The position numbers were made by a program, and so were the translations under genes. Below, one piece after another: positions 15,785 to 25,804 of a stretch of 35,964 nt of DNA (its first letter is position 1; each line of letters starts with the position of its first letter). This stretch comes from an uncultured Thermomicrobiales bacterium (lineage in GTDB: Bacteria > Chloroflexota > Chloroflexia > Thermomicrobiales > UBA6265). The DNA is taken from the NCBI GenBank assembly GCA_902806325.1, contig CADCWE010000069.1, forward strand, positions 1 through 35,964, given 5' to 3'. Under the pieces are notes generated by a model that saw nothing but the letters and a program-made list of their open reading frames with translations, ran no database searches and was not told where the DNA came from.

Positions 15785-18700
15785 CTATCGTGCCGGGATG
15801 GCCGGCGGTGACGCCTCCTGGATGATCGCGTTGAACGCGGGAACATCGGTGGCGTCGACCGCGGCCAGGGCCTCGAGCTGGACGTCGATCCGGGCGGCGA
15901 GGTCGTCGTAGAGCGCCTGCTGCTGCTCGGTTGGGGCGGCGTCACCGCTGCCGACGGACCAACCGACCGCGGCCAGTTTGGTGTTCAGTTTGACCGGGAA
16001 GTTGAGGGTGTCCTGGCTGCTCTTGGCCTTCGTCTGAATCAATTCCCCCTCGATCGCGTCGAGCTTGGCCTGGAGCGCCTTCTCGGCGGTTGCGATGCGC
16101 TCGGCGGCGGCGTCCCCTTCGGTCCGCTTGGCCCAGGCGCTGGCTTGCTCGCGCACGGTCCGGACGCGGTTGATCGCCTCGTTGACGGCGGAGAGTTTGT
16201 CCCGGACCCGGATCCCGAGCCCGTATTGGGCGTCGAGGTCCGCTTGGGAGACGGACAAACGGGGATCGGCGGCGATGGCGAACGATTGCTCGACGGACCG
16301 CTCGCCGACGGTCAGGCGGACCGTGTAGCCACCGGGGGGAACCAGCGGCCCCTCACGGCCGGGTTGGTCGCCGCCCTTGGTGGCGATCTTGGTCGCGTTG
16401 TCGGGGCGCATGGACCAGACCCAACGGTTGATGCCCGGCTCGGCCGGGATCGTCGGTTCCTTGTCCTTCTCCTCGGTGTCCTCGTGATCCCCCGTGTCCT
16501 CACCACCGGCGGCGGCACCGACCCCTTCGCCCGGTTCGGCGGTGGCGAGGGCGGTTTCGTCGTCGCCACTGGACCCGTCCGCGCCGGCCCCGGTGTCCGG
16601 CTTCTTGCTTTTGATCGTCCGGATGGCATTCCCCTGGGCGTCGAGGACCGTAAGGGTGATCGGTTCGGCGGGCGCCCCGGGAAGGGAGTAGTGGACCACG
16701 ACGCCGTTGGGCGGGTTCTCACCCGCGTCCAACCAGGTCTGCTTCGCGTCGGCGTCCGGCCGCGCCGGGTCCTTGGTCTGGTTGTAGGCGGGGATCAATC
16801 CGGCGGCGAACGTAAAGTTCTTCCCTCCGACCGGCGAATGCCCGAACCCCGGGATCCGCCCGTACCGGACGGTGTCTCGCGGTTTGTACAACCGGACCCC
16901 CGCCCCGTTCGTCTCTTCCGGCGCAGGAGGTCCTTCGTCCGACTCCGTGAACTGGTGCAGCAGGGACACGTCGTCGAGGATCCAGAACGAGCGCCCGTGC
17001 GTTCCGACCACGAGATCGCCCTGGGTAACCACCAGGTCGTGGATCGGCACGACGGGGAAATTGCCGCCCAGGTGGTGCCAGGTGGCGCCGTCGTCGGCGG
17101 ACACGTAGATTCCGGTCTCGGTGCCGGCGTAGAGGGTGCCGCGGCGGTTGGGGTCCTCTCGGATCACGCGGGTAAAGTCGTCCTCGGGGATGCCGGCGGA
17201 GATGTTGTGCCAGGTTTGACCGTGGTCGCCCGTCTTGAACAGGTACGGCGCGAAGTCGTCGCGTTTGTAGCGGGTGGCGGCAACGTAGGCGACCGCCGGG
17301 TCGTGGGGCGACGCCTCGATGATCGAGATCAGCGCCCACTCCGGCAATTCCGTCGGGGTCACGTTCTGCCAGGTCGCGCCGTGGTCGTCGGAGCGGTGGA
17401 CCAGCCCGTCGTCGGTGCCGGCCCAGAGCAGACCGGCCCGGAGCGGAGATTCGGCGAGGGCGAAGACGGAGCCGTAGACCTCGGCCCCGGTGTTGTCCTT
17501 GGTGATCGGGCCACCGGACGGCTGCAACGTGATCGGGTCGTTGCGGGACAGGTCAGGCGAGATTGGCTCCCAGCTCGCGCCCTCGTCGCGGGAGCGGAAG
17601 ACGACGTTGGCCGCGGTGTAGAGGGTCCCGGGGTCGTGGGGCGAGATCAGCGTCGGCGAGGTCCAGTTGAAGCGATACTTAAAGTCCACCGCGCCCCAGC
17701 CGGAGTAGGTCTCCGGCCAGACGGTGATGTCGCGCAACTGTCCGGTGGCGTGGTCGTAGCGGGTCAGAACGCCCTGGTAGCAGCCCGCGTAGACGACGTT
17801 GGGGTTATCGGGGCAGACGGCGATGTGGCCGGACTCGCAACCGCCGATCTCGTACCACTCGGTCTGGGTGATCGCGTCGTAGTTGGAGCGAGACGGCACG
17901 CTCATCGTGGTGTTGTCTTGTTGGGCGCCGTAGACGCGGTAAGGCGTTCGCCGGTCGACGGTGGCGTGGTAGAACTCGGACGTCGGCTGGTTATAGAGGC
18001 TGGACCAGGACCGGCCGCCGTTGAATGAGACGGTGCCGCCGCCGTCGTTGCCAAGGATCATCCGGTCCGGGTTGTGCGGGTCGATCCAGAGGTCGTGGTT
18101 GTCGCCGTGGGGCGCCGGGACCTGAACGAAGGTTTTGCCCGCATCCACCGATTTGAAAAGTTCGACGTTGAGGCACCAGACGGTGTCGGGGTCCTTCGGG
18201 TCGGCGGTGAGATGGGAGTAGTACCAGGCGCGCTGGCGCAGATTGCGCTCCTCGTTGACCCGCTCCCAGCTTTCGCCGCCGTCGTCGGAACGGAAGACGC
18301 CGCCCTTGTCGTGCTCGACGATTGCCCAGACGCGGCCGGACCGGGCCGGCGAGGCGGCGACACCGATCTTGCCCTTGATCCCCTTCGGCATTCCGTGCTT
18401 GGCGGAGAGATCCGTCCAAGTCCCGCCGCCGTCTGACGACTTCCACAAACCGGAACCCGGACCGCCGGAGGAGAGGTAGTGCGGACCGCGCCGCGCTTCC
18501 CAGAAGGAGACGTACAGCTGCCGGGGGTTGCCCGGGTCGATCGAGAGATCGATCGCCCCGGTGTCCTCGCCACGGGAGAGGATCAGGTCCCAGTGCTGGC
18601 CGCCATCGCGGGAGCGGTAGAGACCGCGCTCCGAGTTCGGTCCGTGGGCGTGGCCGAGGGCGGCGACGTAGACGGTGTCGGGGTCGGTCGGGTGAACCCG

Positions 18701-19108
18701 GACCTTGCCGATGTTGCGCGTGCGCTCCAGCCCGAGGTGGGTCCACGTTTTGCCGGCGTCGGTGCTCCGGTAGACGCCGTCCCCGTGGGAGACGTTGCCC
18801 CGGATGGTGGCCTCGCCCATCGCGGCGTAGACCACGTTCGGGTCGCCCGGGCAGACGGCAAGGCCACCGACTGAGGCCCGTTTGAAGTAACCGTCGGAGA
18901 CGTTCTCCCAGTATTGGCCGCCGTCGTTCGACTTCCAGACCCCACCGCCGGTGGAGCCGAAGTAGAACGTGCCGATATCGCGCGAGTCCCCGGCCACGGC
19001 GACCACCCGTCCCCCGCGGTGGGGGCCGATGCAGCGCCAGGTTAGGGAGTCGAGCGGAGTCTTCGGAGCGGCGGTCGGCGCGGTGACGGGTGCGGTGTCA
19101 GTCGGCAC
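15785..19108 (-). CDS. Giant BNR/sortilin-type beta-propeller protein (VPS10/WD40-YVTN-BNR-like 'glycosyl hydrolase' annotation)
   Basis: Repeated S.DGG..W and STDAGKTW / SRDGGQHWD / SSDGGGTWTD / SDDGGESWERV / SVDAGKTF / SRDEGASWEPI / SDDHGATWQNV / SADDGATWHHL Asp-box motifs over 1107 aa. Confidence 0.93.
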   Translation of the reverse strand: MPTDTAPVTAPTAAPKTPLDSLTWRCIGPHRGGRVVAVAGDSRDIGTFYFGSTGGGVWKSNDGGQYWENVSDGYFKRASVGGLAVCPGDPNVVYAAMGEATIRGNVSHGDGVYRSTDAGKTWTHLGLERTRNIGKVRVHPTDPDTVYVAALGHAHGPNSERGLYRSRDGGQHWDLILSRGEDTGAIDLSIDPGNPRQLYVSFWEARRGPHYLSSGGPGSGLWKSSDGGGTWTDLSAKHGMPKGIKGKIGVAASPARSGRVWAIVEHDKGGVFRSDDGGESWERVNEERNLRQRAWYYSHLTADPKDPDTVWCLNVELFKSVDAGKTFVQVPAPHGDNHDLWIDPHNPDRMILGNDGGGTVSFNGGRSWSSLYNQPTSEFYHATVDRRTPYRVYGAQQDNTTMSVPSRSNYDAITQTEWYEIGGCESGHIAVCPDNPNVVYAGCYQGVLTRYDHATGQLRDITVWPETYSGWGAVDFKYRFNWTSPTLISPHDPGTLYTAANVVFRSRDEGASWEPISPDLSRNDPITLQPSGGPITKDNTGAEVYGSVFALAESPLRAGLLWAGTDDGLVHRSDDHGATWQNVTPTELPEWALISIIEASPHDPAVAYVAATRYKRDDFAPYLFKTGDHGQTWHNISAGIPEDDFTRVIREDPNRRGTLYAGTETGIYVSADDGATWHHLGGNFPVVPIHDLVVTQGDLVVGTHGRSFWILDDVSLLHQFTESDEGPPAPEETNGAGVRLYKPRDTVRYGRIPGFGHSPVGGKNFTFAAGLIPAYNQTKDPARPDADAKQTWLDAGENPPNGVVVHYSLPGAPAEPITLTVLDAQGNAIRTIKSKKPDTGAGADGSSGDDETALATAEPGEGVGAAAGGEDTGDHEDTEEKDKEPTIPAEPGINRWVWSMRPDNATKIATKGGDQPGREGPLVPPGGYTVRLTVGERSVEQSFAIAADPRLSVSQADLDAQYGLGIRVRDKLSAVNEAINRVRTVREQASAWAKRTEGDAAAERIATAEKALQAKLDAIEGELIQTKAKSSQDTLNFPVKLNTKLAAVGWSVGSGDAAPTEQQQALYDDLAARIDVQLEALAAVDATDVPAFNAIIQEASPPAIPAR

Positions 19109-19376
19109 GGTGCCTCCACTGGCTGAGCGGACGAAACGGATTCCGGCGGAGGCGATTATAGGAGGATTGGCGGTCCCAGTTCGGGGGCATCAGATTGTCC
19201 CCGGCGGCCATGGAACGGACCGTCCTCAAACGTTCTATTCGGCTCGGGTGGCTGATGGCGCCGCGTCGCTCGGAATCGGTCCCTCCCGCTCGAACGCGCA
19301 CCGGGGGAAGCCGTCGAGCGTTTCACCTGGATCGCCGTGTTGGTCGAACGCAGGTGATTCTTGCGCGACGGTCGGT

Positions 19377-19416
19377 ACCGGCCAACGGGCGGCGTAAGCG
19401 CCGCCCGTTGGCCGGT
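19377..19416. repeat. Perfect 18-bp inverted repeat with TAAG tetraloop
   Basis: ACCGGCCAACGGGCGGCG-TAAG-CGCCGCCCGTTGGCCGGT. Confidence 0.95.
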
Positions 19417-19845
19417 GATCCCGACGCCGCCTCGAACCCGGGGGGCCGATACATTCCCGTACTCTTGACGATCGCGTCCCAATTCAAAACCGGGGACGTT
19501 TCCCGTTTTGGCTGTTCTGAAACCACCGATTCGGCGAAGGCGGGCAGGAGCATCGGTTGGGCGATGGCGTCGCGTGACGAAGCAGGATTCGTCGGTCGAG
19601 TTCGGGGCCACCGGTCTGGGCGGAGCGGGGCGCGACACTGGCCGATTGGTTCGGTCCGGGACCGTACGCGGTCCGCAACCGGGATCATTTTCCCAATGCC
19701 ATGAGCGGGGGGCGATGCTAGGATCGTTGGGTCGGGAGTGACGAGAACGCGACCTCGGGGCCGTTCGTCCGACCCGCGCGTCTGCGCCGGGTTGGGTTCA
19801 TCGTTCCGCGATGCTGATGCCGCCACCGGAAACGGTGTCCCCGAG

Positions 19846-21437
19846 ATGCGCCGATTGCTCGTTGTGTTGCTGACGCTGGTTGTCATGCTGTCCCCGGTCG
19901 GTGGATTCGGCCCAGGTGGGTCCGCCGGTGCCCAGGACGCGACACGGGGTCGAGACCTCGTTGGGGCGTCGCAAGACGCGCCGGTCGTCGTCGCCGCCGC
20001 CGTCGGCGTCGGCACGTCCGATGGCGCCGAAAACTGCGGCGCGGTCGCAAACCCCGACCAGTCCGATTCCGACCTCGATGGGGCCGGTGACGCCTTCGAT
20101 GCGCCGCCACCGCCCCCGGCCGATGTCGACGGTGGTGGCGTGCGGGACAGTGCCGACAATTACGGCGGCATGCCGAACCCCAACCAGACCAATAGCAACG
20201 GCAATAGTATCGGCGACGCTTGCGATGCCCCGTTGCCGCCGGACACCGACGGCGACGGCATCGCCGACGCGAGCGACAACTGCCCGGCGGTGCCGAACGG
20301 CGATCAGGCCGACGCCAACGCGAACGGCGCCGGTGACGGTTACGCCGCGGTCGCGCCGACGGCCACCACCGTGCCGACCCCTCCCTGGGCGACCGATCCA
20401 ACCGCGCCGGTCCCCTCGGCCACCGCGATCCCTTCCGCCTCGCCTTCCCCCTTGGCAACGCCGATTCCGGTCGGACTCGGACCGGACGATCCGTCGCTCT
20501 TCGGTTGGCCGGCGATCGTCGGCGGCACGCCGCTTCTCTAGCCCGGTCTGCTGGTTCCCGGCAGCGGTAGCGGCTCGACCGTCGCCCGGATCAACGTCGG
20601 CGGCCCGGAAGTTGTCACCGCCGACGGCAACACCTGGAGCGCCGACATCGGATCGACGGTGGCAAGGTCCACAACCGCACGGCAAATCGACCCATCGCCG
20701 GCACCGCCGGCCCGGTCCTCTACCGCACGGAGCGCCGCAGCGACGAAGACGGCGGCGTCTTGACGTACGCGATCCCGGTCCCCCGCGCCGGCGCCTACAC
20801 CGTCGAACTGCACGTCGCCGCGCTCACCTACCCGGCCAAGCGGGGTGGCTATCGCCAAAGTCGCCGCGTGATGACGGTCAACCTCGACGGCGGCGGCGCC
20901 GAGCTGGCCGACTGGGACGTCTTTAAGACCGCCGAGCCGGTTGTCGCCGAGATCAAGTCGTTCGAGGTCCAGGTCCGCGACGGCGTCCTCGATCTGACCG
21001 GCGGTGCCTCCGCCGGCCGCGCGACCATCACCGCCTTGGAAGTGATCGTCCAACCGGGCGCCGGCGACGCCTTGGTCGAGTACGCGATGCAGTACCAGGG
21101 CTTGCCCTACATCCGGGCGACCTCCGGTCCGAACTCCTTCGACTGCTCCGGTTTCACCAACTGGGTCGTCTTCCACGTCCTCGGCGTCCACATCGGCCTC
21201 AACCAGTTGGAGCAGGTCCGGTCCGGGACGGCGGTCAAGAAGGGTGACGTGCGGACCGGCGACCTGGTCTTCTTCGCCGGCACGCGCCCGACCGTGCCCG
21301 GAGTCTCCCACGTCGGCATCTACATCGGTGGCGGCCAGTTCATCCACGCCTCGGCCGGTGCCGGCGCGGTGGTGGTCGGCGATCTCAGCTCCGGCTACCA
21401 CGCGGGCACCTACTACGGCGCGGTGCGGATCGTCTAG
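19846..21437 (+). pseudogene. Broken secreted protein: signal peptide + degenerate thrombospondin type-3 repeats + malectin-like domain + NlpC/P60 domain
   Basis: Frame 1 from ATG 19846 (MRRLLVVLLTLVVMLSPVGG...DTDGDGIADASDNCPAVPNGDQ...) hits TAG at 20539-20541, continues in frame with ARINVGGPEVVTADGNTWSADIG, then shifts at about 20655-20660 to frame 3 DGGKVHNRTANRPIAGTAGPVLYRTERRSDEDGGVLTYAIPVPRAGAYTVELHVA...YAMQYQGLPYIRATSGPNSFDCSGFTNWV...GDLVFFAGT...VSHVGIYIGGGQFIHA. Confidence 0.82.
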
Positions 21438-21461
21438 TCCGCTCCGTCCCGCGGCGAGCGG

Positions 21462-21492
21462 GGGCACGACCGGCGCGATACCGGTCGTGCCC
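21462..21492. terminator. Intergenic hairpin between convergent genes, candidate bidirectional terminator (no clear T-tract)
   Basis: GGGCACGACCGG-CGCGATA-CCGGTCGTGCCC, perfect 12-bp stem between CDS ends at 21437(+) and 21517(-). Confidence 0.6.
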
Positions 21493-21516
21493 ACGCTTTG
21501 GCCCGTCCGATTGCCG

Positions 21517-22959
21517 TCATTGGTTCGGGGCTGGCACGGTCGGCGAAGCCGCCGATGACGCCACCGGCCGCTGCGGCAGGCGCCCGGCGACGACCACGGC
21601 CAGCGCAACGACGCCGATCATTGAGACGTCGTGGGCGAGCAGGCTGGCGGTGGCCGGCTCGTCGTCGGAGCCAAAGGCGGCGATCAGGGCGCCGCCGATG
21701 CCGGCCCCGAGCGCGACACCGAGGGCGCTGGCCAGCGGCATGGTCGAGGTCACCGCCCCTTCCTCGCCGGGCGGGGCGGTCTCCATCGTTACCAGCGAGA
21801 TCGTCGAGTACGACAACCCGATTCCAAGGCCGGCGACGCCCCAGGCGACGATTCCCACGGTGGCCGGCACCGAAGGCGAAAGGAGCAGCGCGATCCCGGC
21901 GCTGCCGAGGGCGACCAAACCGAGGCCGAAGCGGACCAGAGCGCGCCGGTTGACCCGGTGCACGTAGCGTGCTTGGAGCCACGACCCGGTGGTCCAGGTG
22001 ATCGTCGCCGCGGTCAAGGCCAGCCCGGCAAAGGCGGCGGAACGGTCTCGGACCTCGACCAACGTCAGCGGCACGAAGGCGTCGACGCCGAAGAAGGCGA
22101 GACTGAGTAGCCCCATCGTCGCGATCCCCGCCGGCAGCCCTGGTGCCGCGCGCAAGGTGCCCGTCGGCAGTAGCCGGCGCAGCGCGTCCCACCCGAGGCC
22201 CCCGCCGACGGCCAGCGCCGGGACGGCCAGCAGCACCGACCCGGCGCCGAGACCGGTCAACAAGAGACCGGTGCCGCCCGCCAACTGGACGGCGCGCAGC
22301 AGATGGACCCGATCGCGCTCCGTCGCGTTGCCGCCCGGGATCAGGCGCAGCGACGGCAAGGTCAGCGCCGCCGCGACCGCCACCGGCGGCGCCAAGCCGA
22401 GAAAGATCCACCGCCAGCCGATGGAGTCCCCGACCACCCCGGCGACCCCTGGCCCGATCAACCCGGGTACCACCCAAGCGGTCGACATCAGGGCCAGCAT
22501 CCGCGGTTTGGCCGCGTCCGGGTAGCCACGCCCGACGGCAACGTAGGCCACCGAGCTGATGATCCCGCCGCCGAGGCCCTGGACGGCACGGCCGAGGATG
22601 AAGACGAGCATGGTTGGGGCAAGCCCGCCGAGGAGCAGACCGGCGACGAACAGAACGACCCCGGCGGCGAACGGCCGCGCCGGTCCGGCCAGATCCGCCT
22701 CCGCCCCGGCGACCACGATCCCGACCAAATTGGCGAGAAAAAAGGCGCTGAACCCCCATCCGTAGAGGCGCAGCCCGTCCAGATCGTCGACCGCCGCTGG
22801 CAGGATCGTCGCCACCGCCAGCGCCTCGAACGCGGCGCCGCCGATGGTTAGCAGCATCCCGGCGGTCAGAACCCGATAGGCGGGCGACCATGGCCCGCCG
22901 GGCGCCAGCGCCAATCGCGAACCGGGCGTCGAATCGAACGTGTCGGCCGCCTGGGACAC
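21517..22959 (-). CDS. MFS transporter (multidrug-type, 14-TM-like)
   Basis: Multiple hydrophobic TM segments; GRAVQGLGGGIISSVAYVAVGRGYPDAAKPRMLALMSTAWVVPGLIGPGVAGVVGDSIGWRWIFLG. Confidence 0.9.
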   Translation of the reverse strand: MSQAADTFDSTPGSRLALAPGGPWSPAYRVLTAGMLLTIGGAAFEALAVATILPAAVDDLDGLRLYGWGFSAFFLANLVGIVVAGAEADLAGPARPFAAGVVLFVAGLLLGGLAPTMLVFILGRAVQGLGGGIISSVAYVAVGRGYPDAAKPRMLALMSTAWVVPGLIGPGVAGVVGDSIGWRWIFLGLAPPVAVAAALTLPSLRLIPGGNATERDRVHLLRAVQLAGGTGLLLTGLGAGSVLLAVPALAVGGGLGWDALRRLLPTGTLRAAPGLPAGIATMGLLSLAFFGVDAFVPLTLVEVRDRSAAFAGLALTAATITWTTGSWLQARYVHRVNRRALVRFGLGLVALGSAGIALLLSPSVPATVGIVAWGVAGLGIGLSYSTISLVTMETAPPGEEGAVTSTMPLASALGVALGAGIGGALIAAFGSDDEPATASLLAHDVSMIGVVALAVVVAGRLPQRPVASSAASPTVPAPNQ

Positions 22960-23014
22960 GGGGTCGGCCTCCGCTTGGTGGGGTCTGGGATCTGGAGTCT
23001 ATGGGACGGAGCGG

Positions 23015-24226
23015 TCAGGTTACCGACGGCAGGCGGCGGCCGACGTGGACCTCGCCCTGGCGGTGCGCCTCGTTCCAGACTTCTCGCAGGGGAACGGCGT
23101 GGGCTCGGGCGAGGGCGAGGCAGTCGTCGTACTCCGGCGCGGCGTCGAGGACGCGCCCGTTCCAGATCCTGAGTTTCAGCCGGACCTCGCCCCAGCGGGT
23201 GGTCGCGGTCTCGAATACCCGCGCCGCCTTGACCCGGTCCACCCGGGTGGCGCGGACGCCGAGGGTGGTGCTGTTCTCGATCAGGACGTCTTCCAGGGCC
23301 CGGCGGCGGTGCGCCGGGCTGAGCGCGGAAACGATCGCAGCGGGCCGTCCCTTCTTCATCGTTACCGGGGTCAGCCAGACATCAACCGCACCGGCGGCGA
23401 ACAAGCGCTCCGACAACAGTTCAAAGAACTGCGGGTTCATGTCGTCGAGGTTTGTTTCCAGCACCAGATCGCCATCGTCCACCGTCGCGGGTTCGTCGGC
23501 CGCTTCGCCGATCCAAACCCGCAGCGCGTTCGGCCACGGCAGTTCGCGCGAGCCGAAGCCGTAGCCGATCGCGGAGGGGACGAAATCCGGACGCCGGAAC
23601 TCGGCCAAGGTCGTCAGGATCGCAGCGCCGGTCGGGGTCAGCAACTCGGCCTCGACCGGGGTCCCGCCCGGGTCCGGACCGGCGGCCGGGGCGTTGGCGC
23701 GGGCGAGCAACTCCGCCGTCGCCGGCGCGGGCACGGGGATGATCCCGTGTTGGGAGCGGGTGAAACCTGACCCGAGGCGGGGCGCACCGCTGAACACGCC
23801 GTCCACCCCGAGCAGCGCCAGGCCCACGCAGGCGCCGCAGATGTCCACGATCGCGTCCACGCCCCCGACCTCGTGGAAGTGGACTCGTTCGGTCTCGACC
23901 CCGTGGACCTTGGCCTCGGCCTCGGCCAGGCGGCGGAACACGGCCAGCGCGCCGACCTTCGGCGCCTCATCGAGGGCAGACCCGGCGATCAGATCGCGGA
24001 TCGCCGCCCAATCCCGCTGCGGCTGATCGTCCGCCACGGCGACGACGGCGCGGGTGCCGCCGATGCCGTGCTGGGAGACCTGTTCCGCCCGCAACTCGTA
24101 GCCGCCGAGACCGAGTTTGCCCAGCTCGGCCCGCAGGCGCCGCAGATCCAACCCGGCATCGAGCAAGGCACCGAGGATCATGTCGCCGCTGGCGCCGGAG
24201 AACGGATCGAAATAGGCGATGCGCAC
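23015..24226 (-). CDS. larC: LarC family nickel pincer cofactor biosynthesis protein (DUF111)
   Basis: MRIAYFDPFSGASGDMILGALLDAGLD...VHFHEVGGVDAIVDICGACVGLALLGVD...GIIPVPAPATAELL...ELLTPTGAAILTTLA...LETNLDDMNPQFFELLSERLFAAGAVDVWLTPVTMKKGRPA; uninterrupted ORF. Confidence 0.93.
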   Translation of the reverse strand: MRIAYFDPFSGASGDMILGALLDAGLDLRRLRAELGKLGLGGYELRAEQVSQHGIGGTRAVVAVADDQPQRDWAAIRDLIAGSALDEAPKVGALAVFRRLAEAEAKVHGVETERVHFHEVGGVDAIVDICGACVGLALLGVDGVFSGAPRLGSGFTRSQHGIIPVPAPATAELLARANAPAAGPDPGGTPVEAELLTPTGAAILTTLAEFRRPDFVPSAIGYGFGSRELPWPNALRVWIGEAADEPATVDDGDLVLETNLDDMNPQFFELLSERLFAAGAVDVWLTPVTMKKGRPAAIVSALSPAHRRRALEDVLIENSTTLGVRATRVDRVKAARVFETATTRWGEVRLKLRIWNGRVLDAAPEYDDCLALARAHAVPLREVWNEAHRQGEVHVGRRLPSVT

Positions 24227-24248
24227 GGTGGAATCCTTCGGTCGACGC

Positions 24249-24725
24249 TCAGCGCGCTGCGCTCAGCCGGAGGCTGGCATCGGAGAGGGCGGCGTCGCAC
24301 CAGGCGGCGATCTCGTCGGTCAATCCCAGCGCCGGAAGCTCCGCGGCGGCGAACCAGGAAACGCCGGGGCGGGGAGTGGCCGGTTGGCCGGTGGCGAAGT
24401 AGACCAGGTCGATGTGCTGGTGACCCGGGGCGATGTCGGTCAGCTGGATCCCGGCCGGGCGGATCAGTTGACGCGGTTGACCCGGGCGATCGACGGAGAT
24501 CGCCGACGGGCCGCGGAGGGTGGCGATGACCCCGGTCTCCTCGAAGACCTCGCGTGTTGCCGCGTCGTCCGGCAACTCGCCGGGTTCGACGTGCCCGCCG
24601 GGTGGCAGCCAGCGGGCGAGCCGGGCGTGACGGTGCAGCAGCACCCGGCCGTCGTGGATCACGAAGACCGCGACCGCGAAATCGCGGCTTGCCTGGGAGA
24701 CCGGATTCGCCAGGACGTCAATCAC
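24249..24725 (-). CDS. NUDIX hydrolase
   Basis: FVIHDGRVLLHRHARLARWLPPGGHVEPGELPDDAATREVFEETGV Nudix box; GTG 24725 (overlapped/coupled with the upstream gene's stop) or upstream ATG 24782. Confidence 0.9.
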   Translation of the reverse strand: MIDVLANPVSQASRDFAVAVFVIHDGRVLLHRHARLARWLPPGGHVEPGELPDDAATREVFEETGVIATLRGPSAISVDRPGQPRQLIRPAGIQLTDIAPGHQHIDLVYFATGQPATPRPGVSWFAAAELPALGLTDEIAAWCDAALSDASLRLSAAR

Positions 24726-25782
24726 CGAACGAGGCGTCCCGCTGGCCCCCGTCGGACCACCGTCTGGGCCGATCGGCGGCAAGTTCGGCTCCCGGGTCGC
24801 TCCGGGCGACCCGGGTCTCGGCGGCGGCTTCGAGCCAGGTCCATGCGGTTTCCTCGGACAGTTCCACCCGCGGCGCTTCGTTGTCGGGCGTGTGAATTGC
24901 CTGCTCCGGCGCGGGGGACGGTCGGTCCTCCGGGTCCCGCTGCGGGCGCCAGCCGATCACCTCGTCCTTCGGCGCGTCGGCCGCGGTTCGCTGGGCACGC
25001 ATCGACCGATCACGCCGGATGGCGCCCGGGGAGTCGGCGTCGGCATCCGCAAGGGTAGGTCTCAGTGGCGCACCGGTTGTCCAGGAACGGCGGGTCCAGC
25101 CGTCGGTGGTCGACCCGATCGCCGGTGTCGCCTTCTCGTTCGGAGCGACGCGCGTTGCAGGGAGGTCGAACCGTTGGCCCCAACCGGACGGACTCGTTGG
25201 TGGCGCTAAGGGACGCCCCCGTTCCCACCAGGCCCTAGCCCAACGCTCGAGTCGGCGATCCCAGATGCGCGCCCGGCTCCATCCGGTTCGCGCTCCGGTG
25301 ATCGCCAATTGGCGAACGTCGCGCGCGGGGTCGCGGTCCCTCCGAATACCGTGCCGTTGCGGAACCGGGCGGATTTGGTCGAGCGAGGTCGACGAGGATG
25401 GCCGGAAGCGCGATGCGGCCACGGGAAGGGCCGGGGCCGGAACCACCACCGAAAACGGGCGCGAGCGCGGCAATGCCCGACCGCCGCGGGCGCCAACAGG
25501 CCGCCACGCGTCACGAAGGACGTAAGCGGCGACGACCACGCCGGCGTGGAGCGCGAGGAGGATGCCCCACCTGGCAACGACGCTCCGGATATCGAGGTCG
25601 CTGGGGGACCGGTACAGATCACGCATCACCAGCGCGACCGATCCCACCGCGAGCACCCCGGCGTGCAACCGGAGCAGCCCAACGCCGGTCAGCCAAGCGG
25701 CGAATCCCCGTCCCAACCGCTGGAGCGAAGCGTCACCGGGTTCCCCGCGTTCCCCGACTTCTGGATCGAGCGCCATCGGCAC
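24718..25782 (-). CDS. Two-TM membrane protein with long hydrophilic C-terminal tail, uncharacterised
   Basis: N-terminal LGRGFAAWLTGVGLLRLHAGVLAVGSVALVMRDLYRSPSDLDIRSVVARWGILLALHAGVVVAAYVLRDAWRP; fits tightly between DinB and NUDIX genes on the same strand. Confidence 0.7.
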   Translation of the reverse strand: MPMALDPEVGERGEPGDASLQRLGRGFAAWLTGVGLLRLHAGVLAVGSVALVMRDLYRSPSDLDIRSVVARWGILLALHAGVVVAAYVLRDAWRPVGARGGRALPRSRPFSVVVPAPALPVAASRFRPSSSTSLDQIRPVPQRHGIRRDRDPARDVRQLAITGARTGWSRARIWDRRLERWARAWWERGRPLAPPTSPSGWGQRFDLPATRVAPNEKATPAIGSTTDGWTRRSWTTGAPLRPTLADADADSPGAIRRDRSMRAQRTAADAPKDEVIGWRPQRDPEDRPSPAPEQAIHTPDNEAPRVELSEETAWTWLEAAAETRVARSDPGAELAADRPRRWSDGGQRDASFGD

Positions 25783-25804
25783 CGCCCTTGCCCCAATGCC
25801 GGCG

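Noticed and set aside
16145-18028. 627-aa plus-strand Val/Gly/Asp-rich ORF
   Set aside because: Antisense shadow of the BNR propeller gene; periodic composition reflects the Asp-box repeats on the other strand.
20539-20541. Possible recoding of in-frame TAG (also TAG at 30923)
   Set aside because: Both genes additionally carry frameshifts, so decay or sequence error is simpler than stop-codon recoding.
20538-21608. 356-aa minus-strand ORF opposite the NlpC/P60 region
   Set aside because: Opposite strand of an unmistakable malectin-like/NlpC-P60 coding frame; composition typical of shadow ORFs.
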